Assembly (NCBI GenBank): GCA_046328035.1
Contig: JAXLXI010000009.1
Span: 62,001-126,000 of the forward strand
From: JBGASG01 sp046328035
GTDB lineage: Bacteria; Cyanobacteriota; Vampirovibrionia; Obscuribacterales; Obscuribacteraceae
Length of the DNA stretch: 64,000 nt
Reading direction: 5' to 3'
This document shows, in pieces, positions 42,996 to 52,046 of this stretch. A program made the translations under genes and the position numbers. The notes beneath the pieces were generated by a model. It ran no database searches. It worked only from the letters and a program-made list of their open reading frames with translations, and had not been told where the DNA came from. Position 1 is the stretch's first letter. Each line of letters begins with the position of its first letter.

Positions 42996-45568
42996 ATCTA
43001 AGATTGCTCATCTGGCTTCTCAACAAATTCATCGTTCGCCATTTGCAGCAGAACCTCGCCCGCACCGTGCTCACCGTGATTGGTATCGCTCTTGGTGTTG
43101 GTGTCATTCTCGCCATCAACCTGGCAAACGGTGCCGCGCTGCATCAGTTTCGCGAAGGTGTCGACATCGTTGCCGGCAAAGCCAATCTCGAGATTCATGC
43201 AGCCAACGCTCCCGGCATCGACGAACAGCTCATCGACAAGCTACTTCCTCTGCGCGCCGAAGGGCTGAAGTTCGCCCCCGTAATCGATGAAATCGGCGTG
43301 ATTCGCCGCGACTCGCCCGAGCTGGTTCAGGTGCTCGGCGTTGATATGTTCGGCGACTCGGATTTTCGGGTTATGACCATGGCCCCGCAGGGGGAGAAAC
43401 TGAGCGACTTCGCCATCTTCGACCGCAATCGAATTTATGTCGGTGAGAAACTTGCGCAGCGCTTCGGTCTGAAGGTTGGCGAGCAGTTTCCGTTGGTGCT
43501 CAGCGACCATGAACAGAACTGCACCGTCGCAGGCATCCTCCAGTTTGAGGGACCCGGGAAGGCTTTCGGAGGCAACATCGTTGCCATGGACATCTCCGGT
43601 GCGCAAGATGCCTTCGCCATGCAAGGGCGTCTGTCTCGCATCGATTTGATTGTCCCTCAAGACAGGCGCGCGGAGTTCGCTCAGAAAATCTCAAGTTTGC
43701 TGCCTCCCGGCGTGGCAGTCGACGCGCCGCAACGGCGCAGCGAGCAAATCGAAAAGATGGTGCGCGCCTTTCAATACAACCTGGCGGCACTCAGTCTGAT
43801 TGCCGTCGTCGTCGGCATGTTCGTCATCTACAACACCATGTCGATCGCGGTCATTCGCCGTCGCCCTGAAATAGGCACGATGCGTGTGCTCGGTTTGCCA
43901 CGGTTGACAATCTTTTCGCTTTTCCTGAGTGAGGCAGTCGTGCTCGGACTGGTGGGCTCGTCGCTGGGCATTGCACTGGGCATCGCCGGCGCTCAGTATG
44001 CGGTGAAGGCGGTATCACGCACGGTGCAGGCGCTGTATGTCGACCAGCCGCCCGCGCAGATCGTTTTGGATCCTACGGCGATTTCGCTCGCGTTTGCCGG
44101 CGGTCTATTGATGACCGCGGTCGCCGCGTTGGCACCGGCTCTGGAGGCATCAACGGTCACCGCCGCCGAGGCATCGAGGCGCGGCGCCTACGAATCGCGC
44201 GTGCGCGGCTCGCTGAAGTTTCTTGGCACGATCGGCGTCATACTGGGCGTGGTGGCATTCATCTGCGGCAAGCAGCCTGCGGTCAACGGATTTCCACTGT
44301 TCGGCTATTGCGCGGCGGCTCTCTCTGTATTTGCCGTTGCCTTCGTGATGCCGATGATTCTGAAATGGTTCTTGCGCGCAACGGCATCTATTTTGCAGAA
44401 ACTGGGAGCAAATCTGCCTCGTCTGGCGGCGCTCAGTCTGTTCGGAACTCTGGGCAGAACGTCTGTAGCTGTTTCATCCCTGATGGTCGGCATCGCCATG
44501 ATGGTCAGCCTGGCTGTAATGATCGGTAGTTTTCGCGAGACGGTCATTGCCTGGACGCAGCAGTCTTTGAAAGCCGACCTGTTTGTCGAACCTGTGGCGC
44601 GCCGCTACAGCAACCGCACCGGCTCCCTGTCCCATGAGGTGGTGGAGAAGATGCGTCACGTGCCCGGTGTGATTGATGTCGACGAATTTGTGGAGTTTCC
44701 AATCGAATACGAGGGTGCGCCAGCCTTTCTGGGTTCCGGCGAGATGCAGGTAATGGCACGCCGCGGCAACTTGATGTTTCTTGATCGAGAGCCATCGTCT
44801 GTGGTGCTCAACCGGCTGCGCGCCAATCATGGTGCCATCGTCACGGAGAGCTTTGCCGCCAGGCATAACTTGCACAAGGGCGACGTAGTCAAACTGCAGA
44901 CTCCGCGCGGCGAATTGGCGGCACCGGTGGAGGGAATTTATTATGACTATGTCAGCGACCTCGGCTATGTGATTATCGACCGCGAGGAGTTCGCTCGTCA
45001 TTACGATGATCGATATTCGACCACGGTGGCGATCTGGATTGATCCATCTCTGGAGGGCGACACGGTTCGCTCGCGCATATACGACGCGATTGGTACCGAC
45101 AGCCTGCTAAACATCCGCACCAACAAAGAACTGAAAGCCAGCGTTCTCCGCGTCTTCGATAACACGTTCGCGATAACTTATGCGCTGCACGCGATTGCTA
45201 TCACAGTGGCGATTCTCGGCGTGATGAACGCGTTGTTCGCGCTGACGCTCGAGATGCGCCGGGACTTCGGCATCCTCAAATATCTGGGCACCAGCGCCGG
45301 CAACTTGCGGCAGATTGTCTTGTCGCAGGCGGCGATTCTTGGATTGTGCGGAGCCGTGTCGGGGGTGGTGGTCGGCATGGGGCTCTCGATGCTGTTGATC
45401 GATGTGATTAACAAACAGTCGTTCGGCTGGACGATTCAGTTCGCGGTGCCGGTCGATTTCCTGGTGCAGTCGTTTGCTCTGATCATGGCTTGCTCGATTC
45501 TCTCGGGGCTTTTGCCGGCGCAGCTGGCGGCGGCTACGCCCGCCCCGGAAGTCGTTCGGGACGAGTGA
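42992..45568 (+). CDS. FtsX-family ABC permease (two FtsX domains)
   Basis: 858 residues from a TTG at 42992. An N-terminal membrane helix (TVLTVIGIALGVGVILAI) is followed by a periplasmic MacB_PCD-like domain, then a first FtsX helix bundle near residues 260-400. Further helices, a second periplasmic domain and a second FtsX bundle near 720-850 complete a double-length permease like those of the COG0577/YbbP group. It works with the ATPase upstream, probably without translocating through the membrane but by mechanotransmission. The AttH/CrtC-like gene in the same operon is a known genomic companion of this permease type. Confidence 0.88.
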   Translation: MNLRLLIWLLNKFIVRHLQQNLARTVLTVIGIALGVGVILAINLANGAALHQFREGVDIVAGKANLEIHAANAPGIDEQLIDKLLPLRAEGLKFAPVIDEIGVIRRDSPELVQVLGVDMFGDSDFRVMTMAPQGEKLSDFAIFDRNRIYVGEKLAQRFGLKVGEQFPLVLSDHEQNCTVAGILQFEGPGKAFGGNIVAMDISGAQDAFAMQGRLSRIDLIVPQDRRAEFAQKISSLLPPGVAVDAPQRRSEQIEKMVRAFQYNLAALSLIAVVVGMFVIYNTMSIAVIRRRPEIGTMRVLGLPRLTIFSLFLSEAVVLGLVGSSLGIALGIAGAQYAVKAVSRTVQALYVDQPPAQIVLDPTAISLAFAGGLLMTAVAALAPALEASTVTAAEASRRGAYESRVRGSLKFLGTIGVILGVVAFICGKQPAVNGFPLFGYCAAALSVFAVAFVMPMILKWFLRATASILQKLGANLPRLAALSLFGTLGRTSVAVSSLMVGIAMMVSLAVMIGSFRETVIAWTQQSLKADLFVEPVARRYSNRTGSLSHEVVEKMRHVPGVIDVDEFVEFPIEYEGAPAFLGSGEMQVMARRGNLMFLDREPSSVVLNRLRANHGAIVTESFAARHNLHKGDVVKLQTPRGELAAPVEGIYYDYVSDLGYVIIDREEFARHYDDRYSTTVAIWIDPSLEGDTVRSRIYDAIGTDSLLNIRTNKELKASVLRVFDNTFAITYALHAIAITVAILGVMNALFALTLEMRRDFGILKYLGTSAGNLRQIVLSQAAILGLCGAVSGVVVGMGLSMLLIDVINKQSFGWTIQFAVPVDFLVQSFALIMACSILSGLLPAQLAAATPAPEVVRDE

Positions 45569-45616
45569 TGGGTGGGTTCATGCAAGCTTCCACTTGATAG
45601 CGTAGAATGAAGAGTC

Positions 45617-47011
45617 GTGAAAACATCGCTTTCCACTTTGCTTGTTGCATCGATCTGTTTTGCTGCGTTGCCGGTTGGCGTTGCGGCGGCATCCCCAACT
45701 GGCGTGCTCGACACGGCAGCCGCCGACGAAATGTGCGTGCTCGCCGAGCAACGCAATCGCCAGGGGAAGTTCGATGATTCTCGCCAGATGCTGCTCAAAG
45801 TGCTGGAGACGCGCGAAAAAGCCTTCGGCGTGGAGAGCGAACAAGTGGCTCAAGTCCTGGTTCAATTGGCGCGCAATAACTTTGATGCCTGCCAGTATCA
45901 CGAGGCCGACAGTCAGGCTAAGCGAGCGCTGGCAATCGACGAGAAGCTGTTCGGCAAAGACTCTTGCCAGGCGGGACGCGACCTCGATCTGTTGAACAAG
46001 ATATACAAGAAGGTCGCGCCTGAAAAAGCCGCGGCGGTCGAAGACCGCGCCATGCAAATCAAATCGACGATGCCGAGCGCACCGCCGATGGAGATTATGA
46101 AAAACCCGGTTGTCACGATGATGAAGGGTGATGCCACCAAAACGGCCGCACCGTCCGCGCCGGTTGAAGATAAGTGGGCTCTGGTGATTGGCGTCAGTCA
46201 ATTCAAGGACCCGGCGATCAGTTTGAAGTACGCCGCCAAAGATGCGACCGACTTCGCGCAGTTTCTCACCGGCAGCGCTAACTTCAAGTCTGATCACGTC
46301 AAACTTCTCACCGATGCCGACGCCAATCGCGGCAACATAGTCGATGCGGTCGGCGAGGGATTTTTAGGCAAGGCCAAGAAGAACGACCTGGTCGTCATCT
46401 ACGTCTCCAGTCACGGTGGTGCCGATTCGAAATCGTCCATTCCGCTCAACTTCCTTCTGCCTTGCGATGCCAACGCGCGTAATCTGCTGGCCAACGGTAT
46501 TCCAATGGAATGGTTTTCTCAAATCATCGAAGAGGGAATCGAGAGTGACCGCGTTGTCGTTTTTCTCGATGTTTTTCACAGTGGTGCCGCTACCGCCGTC
46601 GAGCCTGCGCATTCGACTGCTACGGACAGCAGCGCCGAGTCCAGCTCTGACCCGGGCAACAAAGGCCTGTCGCGCTCGCGTTCAACCGCGACGTTCGATG
46701 TGATGAATGTGACACCACGACAGGGGCAGATTTTTATTTGTTCCAGCCTGGCGAATCAACTTTCCTGGGAGTCGAAGAAGTATCCCAATAGCGTGTTCAC
46801 GCGGCAGCTGATCGAGAGCCTCACTTGCAAGGGTGCACAAACGTCGCTCGCGCAAGCCTTCGACGCTATGCGCACGCGCGTCGAAGAAGAGGTTCTGGAC
46901 GATCGCATGCAGGAGCAGACCCCCGTTATGAAGCGCACATGGAACGGTGATGATCTGCGCTTCAGCGACACATGCTCGGTGTCGCAGGGTAAATCGGCGG
47001 ACCATAAATGA
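45617..47011 (+). CDS. Secreted TPR plus caspase-fold protein lacking the catalytic Cys
   Basis: 464 residues from a GTG at 45617. A signal peptide (STLLVASICFAALPVGVAAA) precedes two or three TPRs (residues about 35-135). The caspase domain starts at DKWALVIGVSQFKDP. The catalytic His is present at 266 (YVSSHGGAD), but the Cys position of the D-A-C-x-S-G motif reads LDVFHSG, with Phe320. A single base change (TGT to TTT) would explain this. The protein is therefore predicted to be an inactive caspase homologue, perhaps a binding module. It sits between an FtsX permease and an AttH-like gene, which overlaps its stop by 4 bp. Confidence 0.8.
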   Translation: MKTSLSTLLVASICFAALPVGVAAASPTGVLDTAAADEMCVLAEQRNRQGKFDDSRQMLLKVLETREKAFGVESEQVAQVLVQLARNNFDACQYHEADSQAKRALAIDEKLFGKDSCQAGRDLDLLNKIYKKVAPEKAAAVEDRAMQIKSTMPSAPPMEIMKNPVVTMMKGDATKTAAPSAPVEDKWALVIGVSQFKDPAISLKYAAKDATDFAQFLTGSANFKSDHVKLLTDADANRGNIVDAVGEGFLGKAKKNDLVVIYVSSHGGADSKSSIPLNFLLPCDANARNLLANGIPMEWFSQIIEEGIESDRVVVFLDVFHSGAATAVEPAHSTATDSSAESSSDPGNKGLSRSRSTATFDVMNVTPRQGQIFICSSLANQLSWESKKYPNSVFTRQLIESLTCKGAQTSLAQAFDAMRTRVEEEVLDDRMQEQTPVMKRTWNGDDLRFSDTCSVSQGKSADHK

Positions 47012-48123
47012 GAGTGCTGCTGATAGTTTTTTGCCTGGCGCTGGTGGTGGCGCAAGCTGCCGCGCCCGCGGCAACAAAGTCCTGGCGCCTGGCTTTGCCT
47101 GGGTACAAGTATCAGTTTCCGGCCGACCATGCTGCGCACAAAGCCTTCAAAACCGAATGGTGGTACTACACTGGTCATTTGCGATCTAAAGATGGTCGCA
47201 AGTTTGGATATGAGTTGACGTTTTTCCGATTTGGCGTCGACCTCGATGAAATGCCTCAGTCCGCATGGGCACTCACCGAGGTGCATTCGGCGCACTTTGC
47301 CGTCACCGACGAAAAGAATAATCGTTTCTTCTTCGATGAAAAGATGAACCGTCCGGCGCTCTCGCTGGCAGCGACCGACGAAAAGCGTTACCACGTCATA
47401 AATGGAGATTGGTCTGCGCAGTTGGAGGGCAATTCACATCATCTCAAGGCTGGCTCTCCTGGCGCTTCGGGAGCGCCTGCCTATTCCATCGACCTGCGCC
47501 TGACGTCGAAGAAGCCTCCCATTTTGCATGGAGTTAATGGCGTCAGTCAGAAGGCCAATTGCAAGGGATGCGCTTCGCACTACTATTCGCTGACTCATAT
47601 GGATACAGCAGGCACCATTACCATCGGCAAAGAGCAGATTCCCGTCACAGGTGTCACCTGGATGGATCACGAGTTCGGCAGTAACCAACTGACCGAGGAG
47701 CAGGTCGGCTGGGACTGGTACAGCGTGCAACTCGATAACAATACCGAATTGATGTTTTATGTGATGCGTCGCAAGAGTGGCGGCTTCGATCCGAACTCGT
47801 CCGGAACGATCATACATCCTGACGGTACCACCAAGCACCTGGCCCTCAATGACTACAAGATCGCGCCATTGTCTACCTGGAAGAGCGCGACTTCGAATGC
47901 CACCTATCCGATGGGCTGGAAGGTGGCGGTGCCCTCGCTGGATGCCACGTTCAACATAACTCCTGTTATGCAAGAACAAGAGCTGGTGACGGCGAAATCA
48001 ACGGGCGTCACATACTGGGAAGGCAGTTGCAAGGTGACTGGTACGGCGAAAGGCAAGGCCATCACCGGTGATGCCTATGTAGAAATGACCGGCTACGCAG
48101 GCAATTTCACAAAGCGCATTTGA
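47008..48123 (+). CDS. Secreted AttH/CrtC lipocalin-like protein
   Basis: 371 residues with a signal peptide (RVLLIVFCLALVVAQAAAPA). The opening YQFPADHAAHKAFKTEWWYY is the hallmark of the AttH/CrtC family (predicted secreted hydrolase, COG5621). GVTWMDHEFGSNQ near residue 218 and WDWYSVQLDN complete the two-lipocalin-domain pattern. Carotenoid hydratase activity is known for CrtC, but the AttH branch beside LolD/FtsX genes more likely handles a lipid or surface molecule. It is translationally coupled to the pseudo-caspase gene (ATGA overlap) and ends the operon. Confidence 0.85.
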   Translation: MRVLLIVFCLALVVAQAAAPAATKSWRLALPGYKYQFPADHAAHKAFKTEWWYYTGHLRSKDGRKFGYELTFFRFGVDLDEMPQSAWALTEVHSAHFAVTDEKNNRFFFDEKMNRPALSLAATDEKRYHVINGDWSAQLEGNSHHLKAGSPGASGAPAYSIDLRLTSKKPPILHGVNGVSQKANCKGCASHYYSLTHMDTAGTITIGKEQIPVTGVTWMDHEFGSNQLTEEQVGWDWYSVQLDNNTELMFYVMRRKSGGFDPNSSGTIIHPDGTTKHLALNDYKIAPLSTWKSATSNATYPMGWKVAVPSLDATFNITPVMQEQELVTAKSTGVTYWEGSCKVTGTAKGKAITGDAYVEMTGYAGNFTKRI

Positions 48124-48133
48124 GGAAGAAACG

Positions 48134-48841
48134 CTAACCCCGCTCCGGCAAGACGAAGTCCAGAAGATCAGCGGGTTCACTGGTCGGTTGCTCGAACGCA
48201 TCGAGACCATCGGCGGTAGTGTTGTTCTCTCCGCTGACGCTCTCTTCTGCGGCCACTGCTTCAGTGCTCTCGACATCGGCAGTGCTCTCAGCAATCAAGC
48301 TCTCGTCGTAACGGAACACGACTGAATAGCTGTACGGGCCAATTGCATTGAGCACAACTTTTTGCACATGATCGCTTGCCTCATGATTGTTGCCGAGGTA
48401 GACGGCGATGTGTCCATAGGGATGGCTGTTAGTGGGGCCGTGGACAATCACATCGCCGGGATGCAGCTGTGTCGTATCTTCGATGCGCACAGGCTGGAAG
48501 CGAGGATCACTTTGCAAAAGATCCTTTGCCATGTACGCGGCGGGACCAGATAGTTCAACGCCCAATGGTTTCAGCGCATCGGTGACTCCCTTGTAACACC
48601 AGCCGTTGCTGTGCATACGTTTGGCGGTCATCAAAGCGCTCTTGGCCATCTGCAGGCGCATAGTTTTGGTGCGCTTTTGCGTGACCTTTTGCTCAGCTTG
48701 TTTTTCGCGAAGAAACTTTTCCGCCATCTCAGCAGAAGAAATCGCCGCACTGCGCCGAGTAGTGTCCATGTCTGTGGAGTGTGAGCTCAGCGGAATCAGG
48801 GCGGCAAAAATTGCTAAAGCGGCACAAAGGGAGCGCTTCAT
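48134..48841 (-). CDS. Secreted CHAP/NlpC-P60-like peptidase
   Basis: 235 residues from the ATG at 48841 (MKRSLCAALAIFAALIPLSS signal peptide). A coiled-coil-like Lys/Gln segment (residues about 35-75) precedes the enzyme core: Cys in HSNGWCYKGVTDAL, then LHPGDVIVHGP and the His in YGHIAVYLGNN. This Cys-His order fits a CHAP or NlpC/P60 amidase that cuts peptidoglycan peptides. The C-terminal 50 residues are acidic and disordered. Convergent with the AttH-like gene (10-bp gap). Catalytic class is likely but not certain. Confidence 0.65.
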   Translation of the reverse strand: MKRSLCAALAIFAALIPLSSHSTDMDTTRRSAAISSAEMAEKFLREKQAEQKVTQKRTKTMRLQMAKSALMTAKRMHSNGWCYKGVTDALKPLGVELSGPAAYMAKDLLQSDPRFQPVRIEDTTQLHPGDVIVHGPTNSHPYGHIAVYLGNNHEASDHVQKVVLNAIGPYSYSVVFRYDESLIAESTADVESTEAVAAEESVSGENNTTADGLDAFEQPTSEPADLLDFVLPERG

Positions 48842-48996
48842 GGAGCACCTCAGGCAGGGTGGTGGCATGTGACTTACAGAGTTCTAACATGGAAATTCCT
48901 ACATTCGCTCGGGTATTCCGCGATGAGTATCTCTATGTTAACGGCGCGTAAAAAGATGCATGCGAAAAGCGGCATGGGAAGCCGTTTGCGGAAGAG

Positions 48997-50052
48997 CTAA
49001 ACTCGACCGTCGCGCAATAGTGGCAGAACAGTACGCTGCCAAATATCCTCAGATACATGCAGCAGAAACGAGACATTGGAAATGATGCCACCTTCAGGAT
49101 CGGATTTAGCATGCGTAGGCACCAGATTTTGTAAATCTACTCTAGCTTGCTCAGACTTAACCACCGCCAGGCTGTATTGAATACCGTGCAGAGCTGCAAT
49201 TGGTCCTAGAGACTTGCGAACGACCGTTATACGCGTTCCTGCAAGGCTCTCCATAAGGGCATTCAGGGTGCCCGGATCATACAGAGGTTTGTGTGCCACG
49301 TCGACCAGCACCACTCCTGGTGCCACTGTCTCCGCTGTGCTTGCCAGCGTTTGTGCAACAGTTACAGCTTCTTCGTACAACGCAACGCGTTCGTTCAAAC
49401 GTTGCAAAGCTTGTTCGTTGCCGGTCACTGCTTTCACCCAATCTTCAAAGAGATACTGATGAGCAATCTCGCGTTCTTTCGGATTTGCTGAGTCATAAGA
49501 AGGAATGACGGCGATGCCCTTGGCGAGCAATTGACTGATGGCGGTGCCGGTGACTTGCACTTGCGGCTCGCTGTCGAGCTTGGCCGCGTCTTCATCGAGC
49601 CCTTCGTAGTAAACACCGGCCGCCTTCATGGCGGCCGTCAGCCCATCGGCGTCAGGGTCAGCAACAATCGCCACCGCGTGCGCGAACTCGCCGACTTCAA
49701 CCAGCGTACTGCAAGCCGGGTGTAGTTTCCTCACAGTGATTTCGCAGTCGTCTTGCAGCAAATTCTTCAGCTTCGCGGCTGCCGCCACCACTTGGCGCTC
49801 GCGATCGTTTCGTGGTTCTCCATCAACATAGTGGTGATCGCGAAACACCACTCTAAAGCGCTCTCGTTTTAGTTTCTCCACCGCTTCCACCGTCGCAGAG
49901 GTAATCGGGGTGTCGATAAACAAAACCGTGGGCTCCGTGCCCCGGGCAAAGCTGGCGGCTTCTCTGACGAAATGCAAAATGGTCTGTACATCCTCGGACG
50001 TAAAAGCCTTGATGAACAGCACCTTCACATTATTGATAGTCAGTTTGATCAT
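48997..50052 (-). CDS. DHH-phosphoesterase-like protein with permuted motif order
   Basis: 351 residues from the ATG at 50052, which overlaps the upstream permease stop by 4 bp. The N-terminal part has TVLFIDTPIT (Asp47), then VVFRDHHY (Asp72-His-His) and HPACSTLVE, which match DHH motifs II, III and the following serine/threonine motif. Motif I, which normally comes first, instead appears later as VADPDADGLTAAM (Asp132, 134, 136). The C-terminal half resembles a DHHA1-type domain. If correct this is a circularly permuted phosphoesterase. Substrates of the family include cyclic dinucleotides, oligonucleotides and PAP. Confidence 0.6.
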   Translation of the reverse strand: MIKLTINNVKVLFIKAFTSEDVQTILHFVREAASFARGTEPTVLFIDTPITSATVEAVEKLKRERFRVVFRDHHYVDGEPRNDRERQVVAAAAKLKNLLQDDCEITVRKLHPACSTLVEVGEFAHAVAIVADPDADGLTAAMKAAGVYYEGLDEDAAKLDSEPQVQVTGTAISQLLAKGIAVIPSYDSANPKEREIAHQYLFEDWVKAVTGNEQALQRLNERVALYEEAVTVAQTLASTAETVAPGVVLVDVAHKPLYDPGTLNALMESLAGTRITVVRKSLGPIAALHGIQYSLAVVKSEQARVDLQNLVPTHAKSDPEGGIISNVSFLLHVSEDIWQRTVLPLLRDGRV

Positions 50053-50804
50053 GCTTTGGTAGGCGAGCAAATAGCGATTACTAATTTCAAGACGGCAAGC
50101 AGCAAAACCACCGCCAGGACACGACAAATTGCCACCCTCGACATTTTGTTTGCCCCGAGGTGTGAACCGAGCAGTCCACCGAGAAAGCCGGCGGCGATCA
50201 AATGCAGACAGGCCGTGAGCTCGAAGGTATTACCCGCAATTTTTCCAGCGATGCCGGCTATCGAGTTGACCACTATGAACAGAGCTGATGTGGCTGAGGT
50301 TTCCTGAGGATTCGCCCATCGCTTGAGCAACATCAAGGGACTTAAGAAAATGCCACCACCGACTCCCACAATTCCGGAGAGCAAACCGAGGGCGCCGCCG
50401 ACCGGCAATGAAACCGCAAGTGGAGGTGGGTTGTACTCCCCTCCCTCAAGTAATTTACGCGTCCGCAACCCCAACTGTACTGCTGAATAAGCCAGGACTG
50501 CCGCCAATACTGAAAGGTATATCTTCTCAGATATAGGCATCATGGCGCCGATAAACGCCGCCGGCACCGACAACACAATGAACGGAACGGCCATCCGCCA
50601 CCGCATGTGTCCGGCGCGCCAATAAAAAATTGTCGACATCGAGGCGACGAGCACGTTCAACATCAGCGACGTCGACGTCATGTATTTCTTCTCGGTGCCG
50701 GCGAGCGAGAGAATTGCCAGATAACCTGATGCGCCGCCGTGCCCGACCATTGAATACAAAAGGGCAACCACAAAGACAGCCGCAGTTATCGCGATGTCGT
50801 TCAT
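50049..50804 (-). CDS. TSUP (TauE/SafE) family permease
   Basis: 251 residues with about seven or eight membrane helices. The N-terminal AITAAVFVVALLYSMVGHGG and the internal GLLSGIVGVGGGIFLSPLML are the duplicated TauE/SafE motif. Family members export sulfite, sulfonates or similar anions. The gene is first in a pair with the DHH-like gene (4-bp overlap), an unusual association. Substrate unknown. Confidence 0.88.
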   Translation of the reverse strand: MNDIAITAAVFVVALLYSMVGHGGASGYLAILSLAGTEKKYMTSTSLMLNVLVASMSTIFYWRAGHMRWRMAVPFIVLSVPAAFIGAMMPISEKIYLSVLAAVLAYSAVQLGLRTRKLLEGGEYNPPPLAVSLPVGGALGLLSGIVGVGGGIFLSPLMLLKRWANPQETSATSALFIVVNSIAGIAGKIAGNTFELTACLHLIAAGFLGGLLGSHLGANKMSRVAICRVLAVVLLLAVLKLVIAICSPTKA

Positions 50805-50839
50805 GGCACTATTTTAGCCTCCTGACAGGAACAAAAAAT

Positions 50840-50864
50840 GACCCCGCCGAGCAGTGGCGGGGTC
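50840..50864 (-). terminator. Rho-independent terminator for the hsp20 genes
   Basis: GACCCCGCC and GGCGGGGTC form a perfect 9-bp stem with a 7-base loop. On the minus strand the stem is followed by ATTTTTTG. It therefore ends leftward transcription coming from the Hsp20 genes whose last stop is at 51002. Confidence 0.8.
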
Positions 50865-51001
50865 CAGGAGATTTGCGTATTGCAGGGATGTGATGTGACT
50901 AAGCTTTGGGTTATACCGCCTGATACCAAGCCGGACCCTTCTGGTCATTGAGGGGGCGTCGGGCCCGGCGTTGGTACCGCGTGCGGTTGTTCCGGCTGAA
51001 C

Positions 51002-51439
51002 TTATTCTTCGCCGCGGACGGTGATTTTCCGCGTCTTAGCGCCGTTGCTCTTGGGCAAGACCAGCTTGAGCACGCCATTTTTCATGGTCGCGGAAATAGA
51101 TTCGCGGTCGACGGCATTCGGCAAGGTGAACCGGCGATAGTAGTCGCCAATCCCGTACTCACCAAACGTCAAGCTGTACCCATCGTGAGAGCAAGCTTCA
51201 ACGAATCCGTTCAGTGTCAAGGTGTTCTGCTCAAGAGTGATGTCCACGTTGTTTTCGTGAACACCTGGCATGTCTGCCAGAACCACGATATCTTCATTGG
51301 TTTCAAAAATGTCGGTGCGCGGTGTGAAAACGCGACGCTGACGAATCTGCTCGGTGTGCATCTCGGGAGCCTCATGTTTCTCCACAGTTTGCACTGCTTG
51401 CGATTCGGAGTTGCAGGTCTTCTCGGTCATGGTTTGCAC
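51002..51439 (-). CDS. Hsp20/alpha-crystallin small heat-shock protein
   Basis: 145 residues. After a Gln/Glu/Thr-rich N-terminus, the alpha-crystallin domain runs from TDIFETNEDIVVLADMPGV through NTLTLNGFVE to the signature MKNGVLKLVLPKS near the C-terminus. It should act as an ATP-independent holdase. It is the second of two tandem Hsp20 genes, 68 bp after the first, and is followed by a terminator. Confidence 0.93.
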   Translation of the reverse strand: MQTMTEKTCNSESQAVQTVEKHEAPEMHTEQIRQRRVFTPRTDIFETNEDIVVLADMPGVHENNVDITLEQNTLTLNGFVEACSHDGYSLTFGEYGIGDYYRRFTLPNAVDRESISATMKNGVLKLVLPKSNGAKTRKITVRGEE

Positions 51440-51507
51440 CTCTTCCTTTTATTGCTTGCGTGGTGAGTGAATGCTTTTTCTGTTTCGCTGCGACTTGCAG
51501 GGTGTGA

Positions 51508-51951
51508 CTAGCCGGCGTTGACTGTGATTTTGCGTGGCTTGTCCTCTTCGCTGCGCGGCAGTTTGATTTCCAGAACGCCGTTGGTGAAGGTAGCCTCAAC
51601 TTTCTCGGCATCGATGCGAAACGGCAGTTGAATGGTGCGTGCAAATTCACCGAACATGCGTTCGCGACGATGCCACTGCGCGCCTTCCTCTAGTTCCGGC
51701 TGGGTGCGCTTGCCGCGCAGGCTGAGCGTTTCGTTGACTACGGAAATTTCGATATCTTCGGGCGCCAACCCAGGGATCTCTGCCGTCACTGTTGCTCCGT
51801 CTTGCGACGTCCATACATTCAAGGATGGAAACTCGACAAGCGCGCCGTGTGAAGGCGCATGGAACATGCGATTAAGCAAGCCTTGCTTACGCTCCAGCTC
51901 GCGGAACGTATCTTGAAATAGACGCGAACGGGATAGCTCATGCAGTAACAT
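51508..51951 (-). CDS. Hsp20/alpha-crystallin small heat-shock protein
   Basis: 147 residues. The alpha-crystallin domain includes VTAEIPGLAPEDIEISVVNE, then LSLRGKR and the closing FTNGVLEIKLPRSEEDKPRK. The N-terminus ELSRSRLFQDTFRELERKQG is arm-like. It is less than half identical by eye to the neighbouring Hsp20, so the pair is old. Upstream lie two GAAC-N4-GTTC palindromes that probably control the unit. Confidence 0.93.
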   Translation of the reverse strand: MLLHELSRSRLFQDTFRELERKQGLLNRMFHAPSHGALVEFPSLNVWTSQDGATVTAEIPGLAPEDIEISVVNETLSLRGKRTQPELEEGAQWHRRERMFGEFARTIQLPFRIDAEKVEATFTNGVLEIKLPRSEEDKPRKITVNAG

Positions 51952-52007
51952 AGAAAAACCCCCTTACTCCTGACTTATTGACTGTTTGGTAAAACTCGAA
52001 TTGGGAT

Positions 52008-52046
52008 TTGGAACAACCGTTCCAATAAATATTAGAACATTCGTTC
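52008..52046. promoter_or_regulatory. Double GAAC-N4-GTTC operator
   Basis: The first site (52008-52025) is a perfect palindrome, TTGGAAC-N4-GTTCCAA. The second has GAAC-N4-GTTC at 52035-52046 with imperfect flanks. Their centres are 24 bp apart, about two helical turns. The core matches the Gram-positive-type LexA (Cheo box) pattern, though other repressors could use it. They lie between the divergent hsp20 operon (start 51951) and the TonB-like operon (52223). Confidence 0.6.
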
